64,000 nucleotides of DNA. Source: Paracoccaceae bacterium (lineage in GTDB: Bacteria > Pseudomonadota > Alphaproteobacteria > Rhodobacterales > Rhodobacteraceae). Under the pieces are notes generated by a model that was given only the letters and a program-made list of their open reading frames with translations, did no database searches and had not been told where the DNA came from. Shown piece by piece: positions 19,102 to 31,666 of this stretch. The stretch covers positions 1-64,000 of the forward strand of contig JAAEZA010000012.1 of NCBI GenBank assembly GCA_018223125.1, given 5' to 3'. Every line of letters begins with the position of its first letter. Positions within the stretch are counted from its first letter, which is position 1. The position numbers and the translations under genes were made by a program.

Positions 19102-19401
19102 ATGCGGGCTGTACTGCATCAGGATATCGTAGCACTGGCCTGTTGTCTGCGCGCCCTTCCAGCGACAGCACGTAAACGGGCAGCCAGAAAGATTGTAGAC
19201 CGGACAGCCCGCGCGGATTGTTATCGCTTGCGAACAGGGCGCGTTCATCCGTTTTATGGTAACGGAACGCTGCAATCCTTCTGCCAGTCCCTTCCAAAAC
19301 TTTGCGAAGGGCGACTGGACGATCCCGATTATGCGGATTGCCTGATCCGCGCTTTAAAGGCGGTTCGGGCGTTTCGAAACGGGTCAGCTTCCAGCGGGTG
19401 A
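19102..19401 (+). CDS. Conserved hypothetical protein immediately downstream of GTA g15
   Basis: 99 aa ORF, same strand, 16 bp after g15. Confidence 0.6.
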   Translation: MRAVLHQDIVALACCLRALPATARKRAARKIVDRTARADCYRLRTGRVHPFYGNGTLQSFCQSLPKLCEGRLDDPDYADCLIRALKAVRAFRNGSASSG

Positions 19402-19441
19402 GTAGCCGGTCTTGCGGGCAATTAACACCGGAGCACCCGTT

Positions 19442-19464
19442 TTTGTGATCGGCTCTATCACAAA
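19442..19464. promoter_or_regulatory. Perfect 8-bp inverted repeat upstream of cysE (candidate operator)
   Basis: TTTGTGAT-cggctct-ATCACAAA. Confidence 0.4.
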
Positions 19465-19532
19465 TCCAAAATTGTATTTGGCGGCATAGTCGCGTAGGTC
19501 TGGGATAACCAGCTTTTATGCGAGATCAGAAA

Positions 19533-20339
19533 ATGACACAGAATGCCCAGAAAATCGCGGAACTGGATCCGGTTTGGTCCCGTATCCGCACCGATGCAGC
19601 GCAAATGGTCGAAGAAGAACCCATTCTCGGCGGGCTTGTCCATTCCGGCGTGCTGCACCACAACTCCCTTGAAAAAGTTCTCAGCTACCGTATGGCGTTG
19701 AAAATTTCCTCCGATGAAATGCCAACGCAAATTCTGCGTGAGCTGATAGACGAGGCCTACGCCAGCGATCCCTCTTTAGGTGATGCGGCGCGGGCTGATC
19801 TGACAGCCGTATTTGAACGGGACCCCGCCTGCCATCGCCTGATCCAGCCGATCCTTTTCTACAAGGGTTTTCAGGCCGTTCAGGTGTATCGCGTGGCCCA
19901 TTGGTTGTGGACGAATAACCGGAAGGGGATGGCACAGTTCTTCCAGATGCGCTCGTCCGAAGTGTTCGGTGTGGATATCCATCCCGGCGCAGTGGTCGGA
20001 CGCGGTATCATGATCGACCACGCCCATTCGATTGTGATCGGTGAAACCGCTGTTGTCGGAGATAACGTTTCCATGCTGCACTCCGTGACACTTGGCGGCA
20101 CGGGTAAAGCAGACGGAGACCGGCATCCCAAGATTGAAAACGGCGTGCTGATCGGGGCCGGTGCCAAGGTGCTCGGGAATATCCGCATCGGGTATTGCAG
20201 CAGGATAGCGGCGGGCTCGGTTGTCTTGCAGGAAATTCCGCCATGCAAGACCGTGGCGGGCGTTCCGGCCAAGATTGTTGGCGAAGCAGGCTGCTCCCAG
20301 CCGTCACAATCCATGGATCAGTTGCTGAATTACCAATAG
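19533..20339 (+). CDS. cysE: Serine O-acetyltransferase
   Basis: VFGVDIHPGAVVGRGIMIDHAHSIVIGETAVVGDNVSMLHSVTLGGTGK left-handed beta-helix hexapeptides. Confidence 0.95.
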   Translation: MTQNAQKIAELDPVWSRIRTDAAQMVEEEPILGGLVHSGVLHHNSLEKVLSYRMALKISSDEMPTQILRELIDEAYASDPSLGDAARADLTAVFERDPACHRLIQPILFYKGFQAVQVYRVAHWLWTNNRKGMAQFFQMRSSEVFGVDIHPGAVVGRGIMIDHAHSIVIGETAVVGDNVSMLHSVTLGGTGKADGDRHPKIENGVLIGAGAKVLGNIRIGYCSRIAAGSVVLQEIPPCKTVAGVPAKIVGEAGCSQPSQSMDQLLNYQ

Positions 20340-20381
20340 TTTTTTTGGGGTTTAGTGAACTGAAAAGTATTAATTTTCTTT

Positions 20382-20409
20382 AGGCGCTCCCGTTGTCGGG
20401 GGCGCCTAA
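20382..20409. terminator. Bidirectional terminator between cysE and the convergent gene
   Basis: taggcgctcccgttgtcgggggcgccta. Confidence 0.65.
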
Positions 20410-20957
20410 TTCTTTATTCCGTCAAAGTCGCTGTGGGACACCAGACCGAATTCTTCTGCCGTGACCTTGGCGACAATGGGAGAGTCTAGATCCAGTTTGC
20501 GCTGGTAGAGTTTGACCGCGATCTTGGTTTCTTCATCCATCCATCCGGTCAGGGGGCCGGAATAAAACCCCCGTGCTTTGAGTGCGCGTTGCAGGCTTTG
20601 CACAAAATTTTCTGTGTATTTATGGGGGCACACTGCCGGAAACCATTGTTCGCTTCGCGGTGTCACGATCCGCTGCATGGTCATGGTTTTGAAGGTGGCC
20701 TTGCGGATGACAGTGGTTTCACCGGTTTCCAGATCAACCGCCAGTCGCGCAGGTTTGAGCGGAATTTTCTCTGTTACTGTTTCAATGACTGCCGGCGTGA
20801 ATTCGTGTCCGAAGCAATCGGTCGGTCCGGCATTTTCCGGAAGCATCGCATGGTCGGGATGGGTCAGTCTGGAGACGATTTGCCCGCCTTGCGTGATTGT
20901 AGCACCGGTCAGCAAGGCCAGTGCGGTCATGGAAAGGATGTGCCTGTATCGTGCCAT
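20406..20957 (-). CDS. Secreted peptidoglycan-binding domain protein
   Basis: 183 aa; signal peptide; FVQSLQRALKARGFYSGPLTGWMDEETKIAVKLYQRKLDLDS. Confidence 0.75.
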   Translation of the reverse strand: MARYRHILSMTALALLTGATITQGGQIVSRLTHPDHAMLPENAGPTDCFGHEFTPAVIETVTEKIPLKPARLAVDLETGETTVIRKATFKTMTMQRIVTPRSEQWFPAVCPHKYTENFVQSLQRALKARGFYSGPLTGWMDEETKIAVKLYQRKLDLDSPIVAKVTAEEFGLVSHSDFDGIKN

Positions 20958-21017
20958 CTGCGGCCTCTTTTTCGGTGAAACTAGCCGGACCGTCCGTTAA
21001 AACAAGCGTTTTGTGTG

Positions 21018-22601
<1,584 letters not shown>

Positions 22602-22605
<4 letters not shown>

Positions 22606-23515
22606 ACCATCCGCCGGAACCGCACCTGACTGATCGCAAGCCCCAGTAGGATCAAGGCAAGGGCCCCGACAAAGCGGCCGGGCAGGGGTTCCCCCAACAG
22701 GACCACGCCGAAGACAACCGCCCAGACCGGCACCTGATAATTCACCAGAGACAGAAAACTCGGTCCGGCTGAATTGATCACAGTTACCAGAATAATCGTT
22801 GCCAGTGCGGTCGGGAACAGACCCAAATAGACCACGCCCCAGAGTGCCTCGCGTGCTGGGGCATCCGGCAAGCCCTCCAGCCAGAGCGCCAGTGGCACCA
22901 TTACGCCGCTTGCCAGCAACAGGGCGCCGGCTGCGAATCCCATGTTGGAAACAGGCGGACAAAGCCGCGTAATGATAGAGCCGATGGCATAGCAACAGGC
23001 CGCACCGACACAGGCCAGACGGGCCACGCCTTCCAGATCATTGCCCGAAAGATCGAAGGCATCAAATCCGATCAGCAGAATCGTACCGGCAAACCCGATA
23101 AAAAATCCGATCGTTTTACGCAGGTTTGTTTGTTCTCCGGGGACCAGCAGAAACGCCAGTGGCAGAACCAGTAATGGCACAACCGCCATTGTGATCCCTG
23201 CAAAGCCCGAAGACACATGCAACTGCCCCCAACTTAGCAATGTGAATGGAATGGCGTTTGAAAACAGTGCCATACCCAGACAATGAATCCAGATCCGCCT
23301 GCCGTTCGGGCCTGACCACGCAGGCAAACGCCGCCCCAGCGCATGGATCATGACGGTCAGCGCTACCGCGCCAAGTGCAATCCGGAGAGCGGCAACCGTG
23401 AAGGGGCCAAATCCCGTCAGAGCGTATTTGGACCCCATGAACGACGCCCCCAGATCATCCCGAGCAAGATCAAAAGAGCCCAGTTCAACAGGCCCCGATT
23501 GTGCTGCGCAGTCAT
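22602..23515 (-). pseudogene. EamA/DMT-family transporter with a 1-nt frameshift near its N-terminus
   Basis: Main ORF 22602..23438; upstream frame from ATG at 23515 reads MTAQHNRGLLNWALLILLGMIWG then shifts at a G5 run (plus-strand C5 at 23447-23451). Confidence 0.75.
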
Positions 23516-23673
23516 GGTAAAATCCTCCCGTGAGGATTACCCATAACGCTCTATTCCGCCCAGTGCACCCGTTTTCACCAGTTCTTTAAGGACGGCTTCA
23601 ATGTTCCCGAAATACTCATCTAGAACACCGCAGCAGGAGGATCGCCATCGGGCCGGATCCCCGCGGCAACGGG

Positions 23674-24561
23674 CTATCGGGATAACTTCTTTGACAGGAA
23701 ATCTACAAATACCCTGATTTTTGGGGCCAGATTGCGTTTCTCGGCGTAAATCACAGCCACATCCGCATGGGGTTGCACGTACTCCGGCAAAACGCGCACC
23801 AATCTGCCAGTTTCCAGATCCTTATCAACGATGAATGTTGACAGTCGCGAGATGCCCAGACCTTTCAGGGTCGCGCGGTAGATCACATCGGCAGAGTTGC
23901 CAAAGAAATTCCCTGTCACCTCGATTTTTTCAGGACCGTCCGGCCCGATCATTTCCCAGGTATTCCGTCGCCGGATTTTAGTCACCTGAAGGCAGTTGTG
24001 ACGGCCCAGTTCTTCCAGTGTTTCCGGCATCCCGTGTTTGTCGAGGTATTCGGGCGCGGCGCAAATAACCCGCTCGTTCGTAAAAATGCGTCGTGCAATC
24101 ACGTTGGGATTATCCATCTGCTCGGCAAAGCGCACAGCCGCATCAAGGTCTTCTGCTTCAATATCCGCACTGCGGTCGGACAATTCCAGCTGCAGGGACA
24201 CTTCGGGATAGAGTTCCAGAAACTCCGGCATCAGGGGGATCAGGCGGGCTTTGCCGAAAGCTACCGAACTGATGACCTTCAGCAATCCGCGCGGCTGTCC
24301 TTCGGCTTCATCTACTTCTTCGGTAGCATCGCGTACCAAAGCTGCAATTTCCGCGCATTTTGCGTAGAAATCCCGTCCTGTGTCAGTCAGCAGAATGCCA
24401 TCTTTGGTGCGGTGCAGTAACCGCGTGTGCATCCGGTCCTCCAGCTGGCTGATCTGTTTGCTGACCGAAGAGGGCGTCCGCCCCAAGCTGCGCGCAGCCC
24501 CTGAAAAGCTGCCGCTGTCGACAACTTTCGCAAAAACCACCATTAATCCTGCCGTATCCAT
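23674..24561 (-). CDS. LysR-family transcriptional regulator
   Basis: MDTAGLMVVFAKVVDSGSFSGAARSLGRTPSSVSKQISQLEDRMHTRLLHRT HTH. Confidence 0.93.
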   Translation of the reverse strand: MDTAGLMVVFAKVVDSGSFSGAARSLGRTPSSVSKQISQLEDRMHTRLLHRTKDGILLTDTGRDFYAKCAEIAALVRDATEEVDEAEGQPRGLLKVISSVAFGKARLIPLMPEFLELYPEVSLQLELSDRSADIEAEDLDAAVRFAEQMDNPNVIARRIFTNERVICAAPEYLDKHGMPETLEELGRHNCLQVTKIRRRNTWEMIGPDGPEKIEVTGNFFGNSADVIYRATLKGLGISRLSTFIVDKDLETGRLVRVLPEYVQPHADVAVIYAEKRNLAPKIRVFVDFLSKKLSR

Positions 24562-24798
24562 GTCTCTTGACCTGTTTCCAAAATGGCAAACCCGTTGTGA
24601 CGATAACTAGTGTTGTTTTGATGGATGTCCCGCGATATTACTGCATTGCAGCAGAGATTTCTGCGGCGCAGCATAGAGTGAAGGCACCAAACTTCGCAAC
24701 GCTGAAAATGAATGCAGAATACAAACGCATCTACCTCCTCCCAGATGTTGTTTGTTCTAAGTGGCCCTCCCGTATCCTCCTCCCACGGGAGGGCTATT

Positions 24799-25716
24799 TT
24801 ATTTCCTCCAGAAATCAACCAAGGCGCGGCTCTGGCTGATTGCGATTCCCCCCAGTACCAGCCCCATGCCCGAATACATCGACAGGGTGATTTTTTCTCC
24901 TAGCAGCAGAACCCCGAAGATCACAGACCAGACCGGCACCATATAGCTGGTCAGGCTCATGAAAACCGAACCGGCAGATTTAATGATACGCACCCGCATT
25001 ACCGCGCCCACTGCCGTCGGGATCAGGGCTGCATAAAGCAGCGCATAGCCCGCAGGGGTCGCAAGGCTTGCCGGTGGTCCCTCTGTTGCAATCGCAATGG
25101 GAACCAGCACAACGGTCCCGACCCAAAGGGTGGCTGCTGCAAAGGCAAGCTGTGGCATCGGCGGACTGCGCCGTGTGATGATAGAGCCGACGGCATATGT
25201 GGCGGCCGTTCCCACGCAGGCCAGTTGACCCCAAGTTTCCAGATCACGGCCTGTGGATGACAGCGCCTTTGGCCCCATTAAAACTGCCAAACCGATAAAA
25301 CCGACAATGAAGCCGGCAATCCGCCTTGGCCCGATGCCTTCCTCTTTGGAAAAAACCGCCGCCAGCGGCAGGATCAACAGCGGGACAGCGCCCATGGAAA
25401 TTCCGGCAAAGGCGGAAGGGACATATTGCTGGCCGAATGCCAGCAGCGCCATGCCCGCCGCAACCGATGTCATCCCGAAGGCGCAAATGAACAGCCAGCT
25501 TCGCAAGCCCCTGATCCGGTGCATCCCCTGACCTGTCATCGCGCCCAGAACGGTGATCGCCACAGCCGCAATCCCCACACGGCCCGAGGCAACCCACCAC
25601 GGACCGAAACCGTCCAGCGCCAGTTTGGTGGACAGGAACGCGCCGCCCCAGATCGCGCCAAGGGCAATGATCGAAAGCCAGTTCGAAAGGCCGGGATTTT
25701 GCGGGGAAGGGGGCAT
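24799..25716 (-). CDS. EamA/DMT-family transporter
   Basis: 305 aa, 10-TM pattern; IIALGAIWGGAFLSTKLALDGFGPWWVASGRV. Confidence 0.9.
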   Translation of the reverse strand: MPPSPQNPGLSNWLSIIALGAIWGGAFLSTKLALDGFGPWWVASGRVGIAAVAITVLGAMTGQGMHRIRGLRSWLFICAFGMTSVAAGMALLAFGQQYVPSAFAGISMGAVPLLILPLAAVFSKEEGIGPRRIAGFIVGFIGLAVLMGPKALSSTGRDLETWGQLACVGTAATYAVGSIITRRSPPMPQLAFAAATLWVGTVVLVPIAIATEGPPASLATPAGYALLYAALIPTAVGAVMRVRIIKSAGSVFMSLTSYMVPVWSVIFGVLLLGEKITLSMYSGMGLVLGGIAISQSRALVDFWRK

Positions 25717-25821
25717 CTGCTCTCGTTCAAAATTTCAGTTAAAATATGGCAAAGATAAAAGAAAGAAAGGGCACCGCCTGCGATGCCCTTCCTTTAATCT
25801 TCAAACACGTTAATCCTGCGT

Positions 25822-26889
<1,068 letters not shown>

Positions 26890-26920
26890 TCAGTAAAACG
26901 GGGTTCGTATTTACAGGATT

Positions 26921-26937
26921 TTCACTGATTAAGTGAA
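26921..26937. promoter_or_regulatory. Inverted repeat in the ilvC-lrp divergent region
   Basis: TTCACT-gatta-AGTGAA. Confidence 0.35.
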
Positions 26938-26973
26938 TTGTTATTCGCACAATATCGTGTTAATGAAATACTC

Positions 26974-27435
26974 ATGCAAAACATTGATGACATGGACAGA
27001 AAACTGCTGCGCCTGATGCAGCATGACCCCGCCGCAAGCACAGCGCAACTGGCGGAACAGGCCGGGCTGACCACGGCCTCCTGCTGGCGGCGGATAGAGC
27101 GGCTGGAAACCGCCGGTGTGATTCTTGGCCGCGACATACGAATTGATCCCAAGGCTTTGGGTTACGAGGTCGAGGTGTCTTTGCGCATCACCCTTGATAA
27201 AACCCAAAGCAATGCTTTTGATGCTTTCATCGCAGAGGCACGCAAGATCCCCGAAATAAACGAAATCCAGACCTTTCTGGGCCGTGTGGATGTGCGCCTG
27301 AATGTGCTGGCGCGGGATATGGCCCATTATCAGGATATTTACCGCACGCATCTTCTGGCCTTGCCCCATATCGCGGATATCGAGGCTTTGATGCTGATTT
27401 CCAACCTCAAGAACTCGGATATCCTGCCGCTATGA
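26974..27435 (+). CDS. Lrp/AsnC-family regulator
   Basis: MQNIDDMDRKLLRLMQHDPAASTAQLAEQAGLTTASCWRRIERLETAGVI. Confidence 0.92.
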   Translation: MQNIDDMDRKLLRLMQHDPAASTAQLAEQAGLTTASCWRRIERLETAGVILGRDIRIDPKALGYEVEVSLRITLDKTQSNAFDAFIAEARKIPEINEIQTFLGRVDVRLNVLARDMAHYQDIYRTHLLALPHIADIEALMLISNLKNSDILPL

Positions 27436-27887
27436 TGGATCTGGACGATACCGACCGCGCCATCCTGCGCACGCTGCAAAAAGACGGTTCGCTGAATGCT
27501 GCGGCGGTGGCAAAGCGGGTCGGCCTGTCCCAGCCTGCCTGCTGGCGCCGGATCCGCAAGCTGGAGGACAGCGGCGTTATTACGGGGCGCAGTATCCGTC
27601 TCAATCAGGAAGCATTGGGGTTTGGCGTGACTGTTTTCCTTGGCATCAAGCTTGCCACACGGGGCCGCGTGAGTGTCGAGGATTTCGAGCGGGCCGTGAT
27701 CGCCATTCCAGAAGTGCAGGTGGTGCAGCATGTTCTGGGGCTTTATGATTACCGCCTTAAGGTTGTGGCCCGCGATATTGCTGATTTCGAGCGGGTTTTA
27801 CGCCGCCGGATCATGACCTTACCGGGGGCAGGGGCGGTGGATGCCAATGTCCTGCTGAGCGAGGAGACCAGCCCGATGCTGCTTTAG
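27432..27887 (+). CDS. Lrp/AsnC-family regulator
   Basis: MMDLDDTDRAILRTLQKDGSLNAAAVAKRVGLSQPACWRRIRKLEDSGVI; overlaps previous gene by 4 bp. Confidence 0.92.
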   Translation: MMDLDDTDRAILRTLQKDGSLNAAAVAKRVGLSQPACWRRIRKLEDSGVITGRSIRLNQEALGFGVTVFLGIKLATRGRVSVEDFERAVIAIPEVQVVQHVLGLYDYRLKVVARDIADFERVLRRRIMTLPGAGAVDANVLLSEETSPMLL

Positions 27888-28123
27888 CCCTTGGCAATGA
27901 AATAGATCTGGACCGGCCCGTTCGCGCCGGTTTCTTCGGTGTTGTCAATCAACCGGTGGCCCTGTTCGGCGCAGAAATGGGGCATGTCTATCACGGCCGC
28001 AGGATCATCCGCCCGCACTTTAAGAACCTGCCCCGATTGCAGGGCCAGCAAGCGTTTGCGCGCCTTCAGGACGGGCAGGGGGCAGAGCAATCCGGTTGCG
28101 TCAACTTCGGCATCAAAGGTCAT
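27884..28123 (-). CDS. TusA-family sulfurtransferase
   Basis: MTFDAEVDATGLLCPLPVLKARKRL CPxP motif. Confidence 0.88.
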   Translation of the reverse strand: MTFDAEVDATGLLCPLPVLKARKRLLALQSGQVLKVRADDPAAVIDMPHFCAEQGHRLIDNTEETGANGPVQIYFIAKG

Positions 28124-28216
28124 AGCCGCCAGATAATCTGCTTTGTTGCAAAAGTCCACGCAAGCGTGATCAAATGATGGATGACGCAAGCGCAGCCTTC
28201 GCGTAGAGCAGGGGGT

Positions 28217-28969
28217 ATGTTTGGTATTGATGTCATAGACGCAGCCCTGCTGCCCTCGCTTCTGGTCGCGCTGCTGGCCGGTGTGATTTCCTTTCTCAGC
28301 CCCTGCGTCCTGCCGATTGTTCCGCCTTACATTGCCTATATGGGCGGAATTTCCATGGCGGATATGACTGAAGGCACCAAATCACGCCGCCCTGTCATTA
28401 CGGCTGCAATTTTCTTTGCCCTTGGCTTGTCCACCGTTTTTATTTTCCTTGGCTTCACGTCATCCTTGCTGGGGCAGATGTTTTTGCAGAACCAGCGGGC
28501 TTTCGGCATCGTGGCGGGGGCGATTATTATCCTGTTCGGTCTGCATTTCATCGGATTGATCCGCCTGCCCTTCCTCTATCGGGAGGCACGAATTGACGCG
28601 GGCGATCAGGGCGGCAGTGCCTTTGGGGCCTATATCCTTGGCCTTGCCTTTGCCTTTGGCTGGACCCCGTGCATCGGTCCGATCCTTGGCGCGATCCTGT
28701 CGGTCGCCGCGCAAGACGGCTCTGTCGCACGGGGCACAACCTTGATGGCCTTCTACGCTCTCGGTCTTGGCCTGCCGTTTGTCCTTGCCGCCGTTTACAT
28801 CAACCGTGCTGTTGTGATCATGAACCGTTTCAAACGCCATATGGCTTTGATCGAAAAGATCATGGGGGCGCTTTTGATCGGCGTCGGCCTGATGCTGGTT
28901 TTTGATCTCTTCTCGGTCTTTTCTTACTGGCTGCTTGAAACCTTCCCCGCTTTGGCACGCATCGGATAA
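28217..28969 (+). CDS. ccdA: CcdA-type cytochrome c biogenesis/thiol transport protein
   Basis: FLSPCVLPIVPPYIAYMGG; AFGWTPCIGPILGAIL. Confidence 0.92.
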   Translation: MFGIDVIDAALLPSLLVALLAGVISFLSPCVLPIVPPYIAYMGGISMADMTEGTKSRRPVITAAIFFALGLSTVFIFLGFTSSLLGQMFLQNQRAFGIVAGAIIILFGLHFIGLIRLPFLYREARIDAGDQGGSAFGAYILGLAFAFGWTPCIGPILGAILSVAAQDGSVARGTTLMAFYALGLGLPFVLAAVYINRAVVIMNRFKRHMALIEKIMGALLIGVGLMLVFDLFSVFSYWLLETFPALARIG

Positions 28970-29045
28970 ATGCCTTATTATTGCTGGATTTTCCGACTAT
29001 AGTAGGCGGACTTCCGTCGTGATTTAGCAGTATCAGGTTTTCAAT

Positions 29046-30266
29046 ATGCCCGAAGAGGCACAGAACAGCGTCCGGACACGCCAGTTATTCTATATCCCCG
29101 GCTACGACCCCGTGCCGCCCCGCCGCTATCGCGAGCTTTACCGAAAGGAAGGCGCAGAGCAGGCGGCGCTTTCCGGTTATTCCCTTGAAATGAAGCCCAA
29201 AGCAAAGGGCGTAAAGAATTTCGGCTGGGGAGTCAGCGCAGAAATTGACGGGCAGAAGACGCAGACACAGGCGGAAATTCTGTACTGGGCGGATATTGTC
29301 CAACGCTCGATGGACCAGAATATTCCCCGAACCTATCTGCTGCTGCTGTCAACCGCATGGGAATATATCGGCTCCGGCGCCTTGTTTGGTCTTATGAAGC
29401 TGCGGATCGGTCCTGTTCTGGCGGCGCTCTACCCTGTGGCGATGCTGTTGTTGCAACTGCTGCTGGCGCTGGCTCTTGGGGGCGTGGCATACTATCTGTC
29501 AGCGCTTTATCTGCACTGGGGCTTTGGCGTGGTGCTGGGCGCGGCGATCCTTTGTGGTGTTCTGGTCTGGTTCAAACGCAAGGACGCAAAGTTGTTTGCC
29601 TATTACCTGATGCACGATTACGGCTATTCCGCCCGTTATAAAGGGGAAAACCCGCCCGAACTGGAGGCGCGGATGGCGGAATTTACCGACCGGATTGCTC
29701 AAGCCATGCGCTCTGATGCGGATGAAGTTCTTGTGGTCGGCCATTCCTCCGGTGCGCATCTTGCGGTCAGTATCCTTGCGGATCTTTTGCGTCAGGGCTG
29801 GGTGCCTGCCAATGGCCCGCGCCTTGGTCTTTTGACGCTCGGTCAGGTGATCCCGATGGTCAGTTTCCTGCGCAACGCATCGCGGTTGCGGGCCGATCTG
29901 AACTATCTCTGCCAGCAGAACCGCCTGTCATGGGTGGATGTCTCCGCCCCCGGCGACGGGGCGACATTTGCGCTCTGCGATCCGGTGGCTGTGTCGGGCG
30001 TGGCCCCTGAAACCGGCCAGTTGCACCCGTTGGTCCTGTCAGCGGCCTTCACGCAAACCCTGTCAGAGGCCAAACGAAAAGAGCTCCATCGCCGTTTTTT
30101 CCGCCTTCATTTTCAGTATCTTTGCGCTTTTGATCAGCCCAAAGATTACGACTATTTCAAAATCACCGCAGGACCGCAGTTTCTGGGGGACCGTTTCGCC
30201 CATCGCAGTCATTCGCCCTCGCGCTTTACCCGTGCCGTGAACCCCCACACAAGCCAGTCGACATGA
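29046..30266 (+). CDS. Membrane protein with alpha/beta-hydrolase-like domain
   Basis: 406 aa; two TM segments followed by VLVVGHSSGAHLAVSILADLL (nucleophile elbow). Confidence 0.65.
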   Translation: MPEEAQNSVRTRQLFYIPGYDPVPPRRYRELYRKEGAEQAALSGYSLEMKPKAKGVKNFGWGVSAEIDGQKTQTQAEILYWADIVQRSMDQNIPRTYLLLLSTAWEYIGSGALFGLMKLRIGPVLAALYPVAMLLLQLLLALALGGVAYYLSALYLHWGFGVVLGAAILCGVLVWFKRKDAKLFAYYLMHDYGYSARYKGENPPELEARMAEFTDRIAQAMRSDADEVLVVGHSSGAHLAVSILADLLRQGWVPANGPRLGLLTLGQVIPMVSFLRNASRLRADLNYLCQQNRLSWVDVSAPGDGATFALCDPVAVSGVAPETGQLHPLVLSAAFTQTLSEAKRKELHRRFFRLHFQYLCAFDQPKDYDYFKITAGPQFLGDRFAHRSHSPSRFTRAVNPHTSQST

Positions 30267-31666
30267 CCGATTACACCCCTCCGAAACCCGGATCGCGGCC
30301 CGAAAAAGTCTCGCTCTGGCAGCATATACAACTGTTCCGCAAAGATATTTTCGCGAGCCAGCCCGAACGGCTCTACCGTGCTTGGATGGCAGAATTTCGC
30401 ATGCCCTTCTTTCGCAGCTATTTCGTGAACCAGCCGGAACTGGTCAAAACCGTGCTGAACGAGCGTCCCGACGATTTCCCCAAGTCCGAGATCATTCGCG
30501 GTGCCCTTTATTCCCTGCTTGGTGACGGGGTTTTTGTCTCAAACGGAGAGAAGTGGAAGCGTCAACGCCGTATCATCGACCCTGCTTTTGAAGGTGGCCG
30601 CCTGCGCGATGTGTTCCCTTCGATGCGCGATGCGGGCCATGACGCGGTGGCGCGTCTGACGCCGCTTGCAACCGGTGCTCCGGTAGAGGTTGAAGCGCAA
30701 ACTTCCAAACTGGCGGCCGATGTTATTTTCCGCACCCTGTTTTCCATCCCGATCACCGACGATGACGCCAGCAGTGTGTTTGAAAACTTCCGCGATTATC
30801 AACGCACCCAGCCCCTTATGAATGTGGCGAGCTTTTTTAAAATGCCTCGCTGGATGCCGGCTTTCCAGCGAAGCAGCACCAAGGAAACCAGTGCAAGAAT
30901 TCGCGCATTGCTGACCAAGCTCACGGACGAGCGTACGGCCCGGATTGCCGCTGGCACGGCTCCTGAAGATCTGGCCACCAAGATCATGACCACTGCCGAT
31001 CCCCTGACGGGCGAGAAATTCAGCGGCGCGGAAATGGTGGATCAGGTGGCGATCTTCTTTCTTGCAGGGCATGAAACCTCTGCCTCGGCGCTGGCGTGGA
31101 CGCTCTACCTGCTGGCGATGGATCAGGTTGCGCAGGATCGTGTCGCAGCAGAGGCCAGAGCCGCCAGTGCAGAGGGCGATTTCACCTTTAAGAACCTGTC
31201 GAAAATGCCCTTCACCCGCAACGTCTTTCGCGAAGCGCTGCGGCTTTATCCGCCTGTGCCCATGATGGTACGCGAGAACCAGCGACCGGAAACCTTCCGC
31301 AAACGCAGTATCAAGGTCGGCAGCCAGATCGTGATTTCCCCTTGGCATCTGGGCCGTCATCAGCGGTTCTGGGACAAGCCGGATGTGTTTGATCCGGGCC
31401 GTTGGGACAGACCGGAAACCAAAACGCCTGCGCGGGAGGCCTATATCCCGTTTTCATCCGGCCCGAGGGTCTGTACGGGGGCCGGTTTTGCGATGGTTGA
31501 AGGGGTGCTGTTGCTGGCGATGCTGGTCAAAGCGTTCCGGTTCGACCCTGTTGCGGGCAAAATTCCCGTGCCTGCCGCTCATCTGACCGTTCGCGCGCAG
31601 GACGGCATTCACCTTAGCCTGACGCCCCGTGATCCCGATACCAACGGAACACAAACAGGCGGATAG
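30263..31666 (+). CDS. Cytochrome P450
   Basis: I-helix FFLAGHETSASAL; EALRLYPPVP ExxR; heme loop FSSGPRVCTGAGFAMVEG. Confidence 0.93.
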   Translation: MTDYTPPKPGSRPEKVSLWQHIQLFRKDIFASQPERLYRAWMAEFRMPFFRSYFVNQPELVKTVLNERPDDFPKSEIIRGALYSLLGDGVFVSNGEKWKRQRRIIDPAFEGGRLRDVFPSMRDAGHDAVARLTPLATGAPVEVEAQTSKLAADVIFRTLFSIPITDDDASSVFENFRDYQRTQPLMNVASFFKMPRWMPAFQRSSTKETSARIRALLTKLTDERTARIAAGTAPEDLATKIMTTADPLTGEKFSGAEMVDQVAIFFLAGHETSASALAWTLYLLAMDQVAQDRVAAEARAASAEGDFTFKNLSKMPFTRNVFREALRLYPPVPMMVRENQRPETFRKRSIKVGSQIVISPWHLGRHQRFWDKPDVFDPGRWDRPETKTPAREAYIPFSSGPRVCTGAGFAMVEGVLLLAMLVKAFRFDPVAGKIPVPAAHLTVRAQDGIHLSLTPRDPDTNGTQTGG

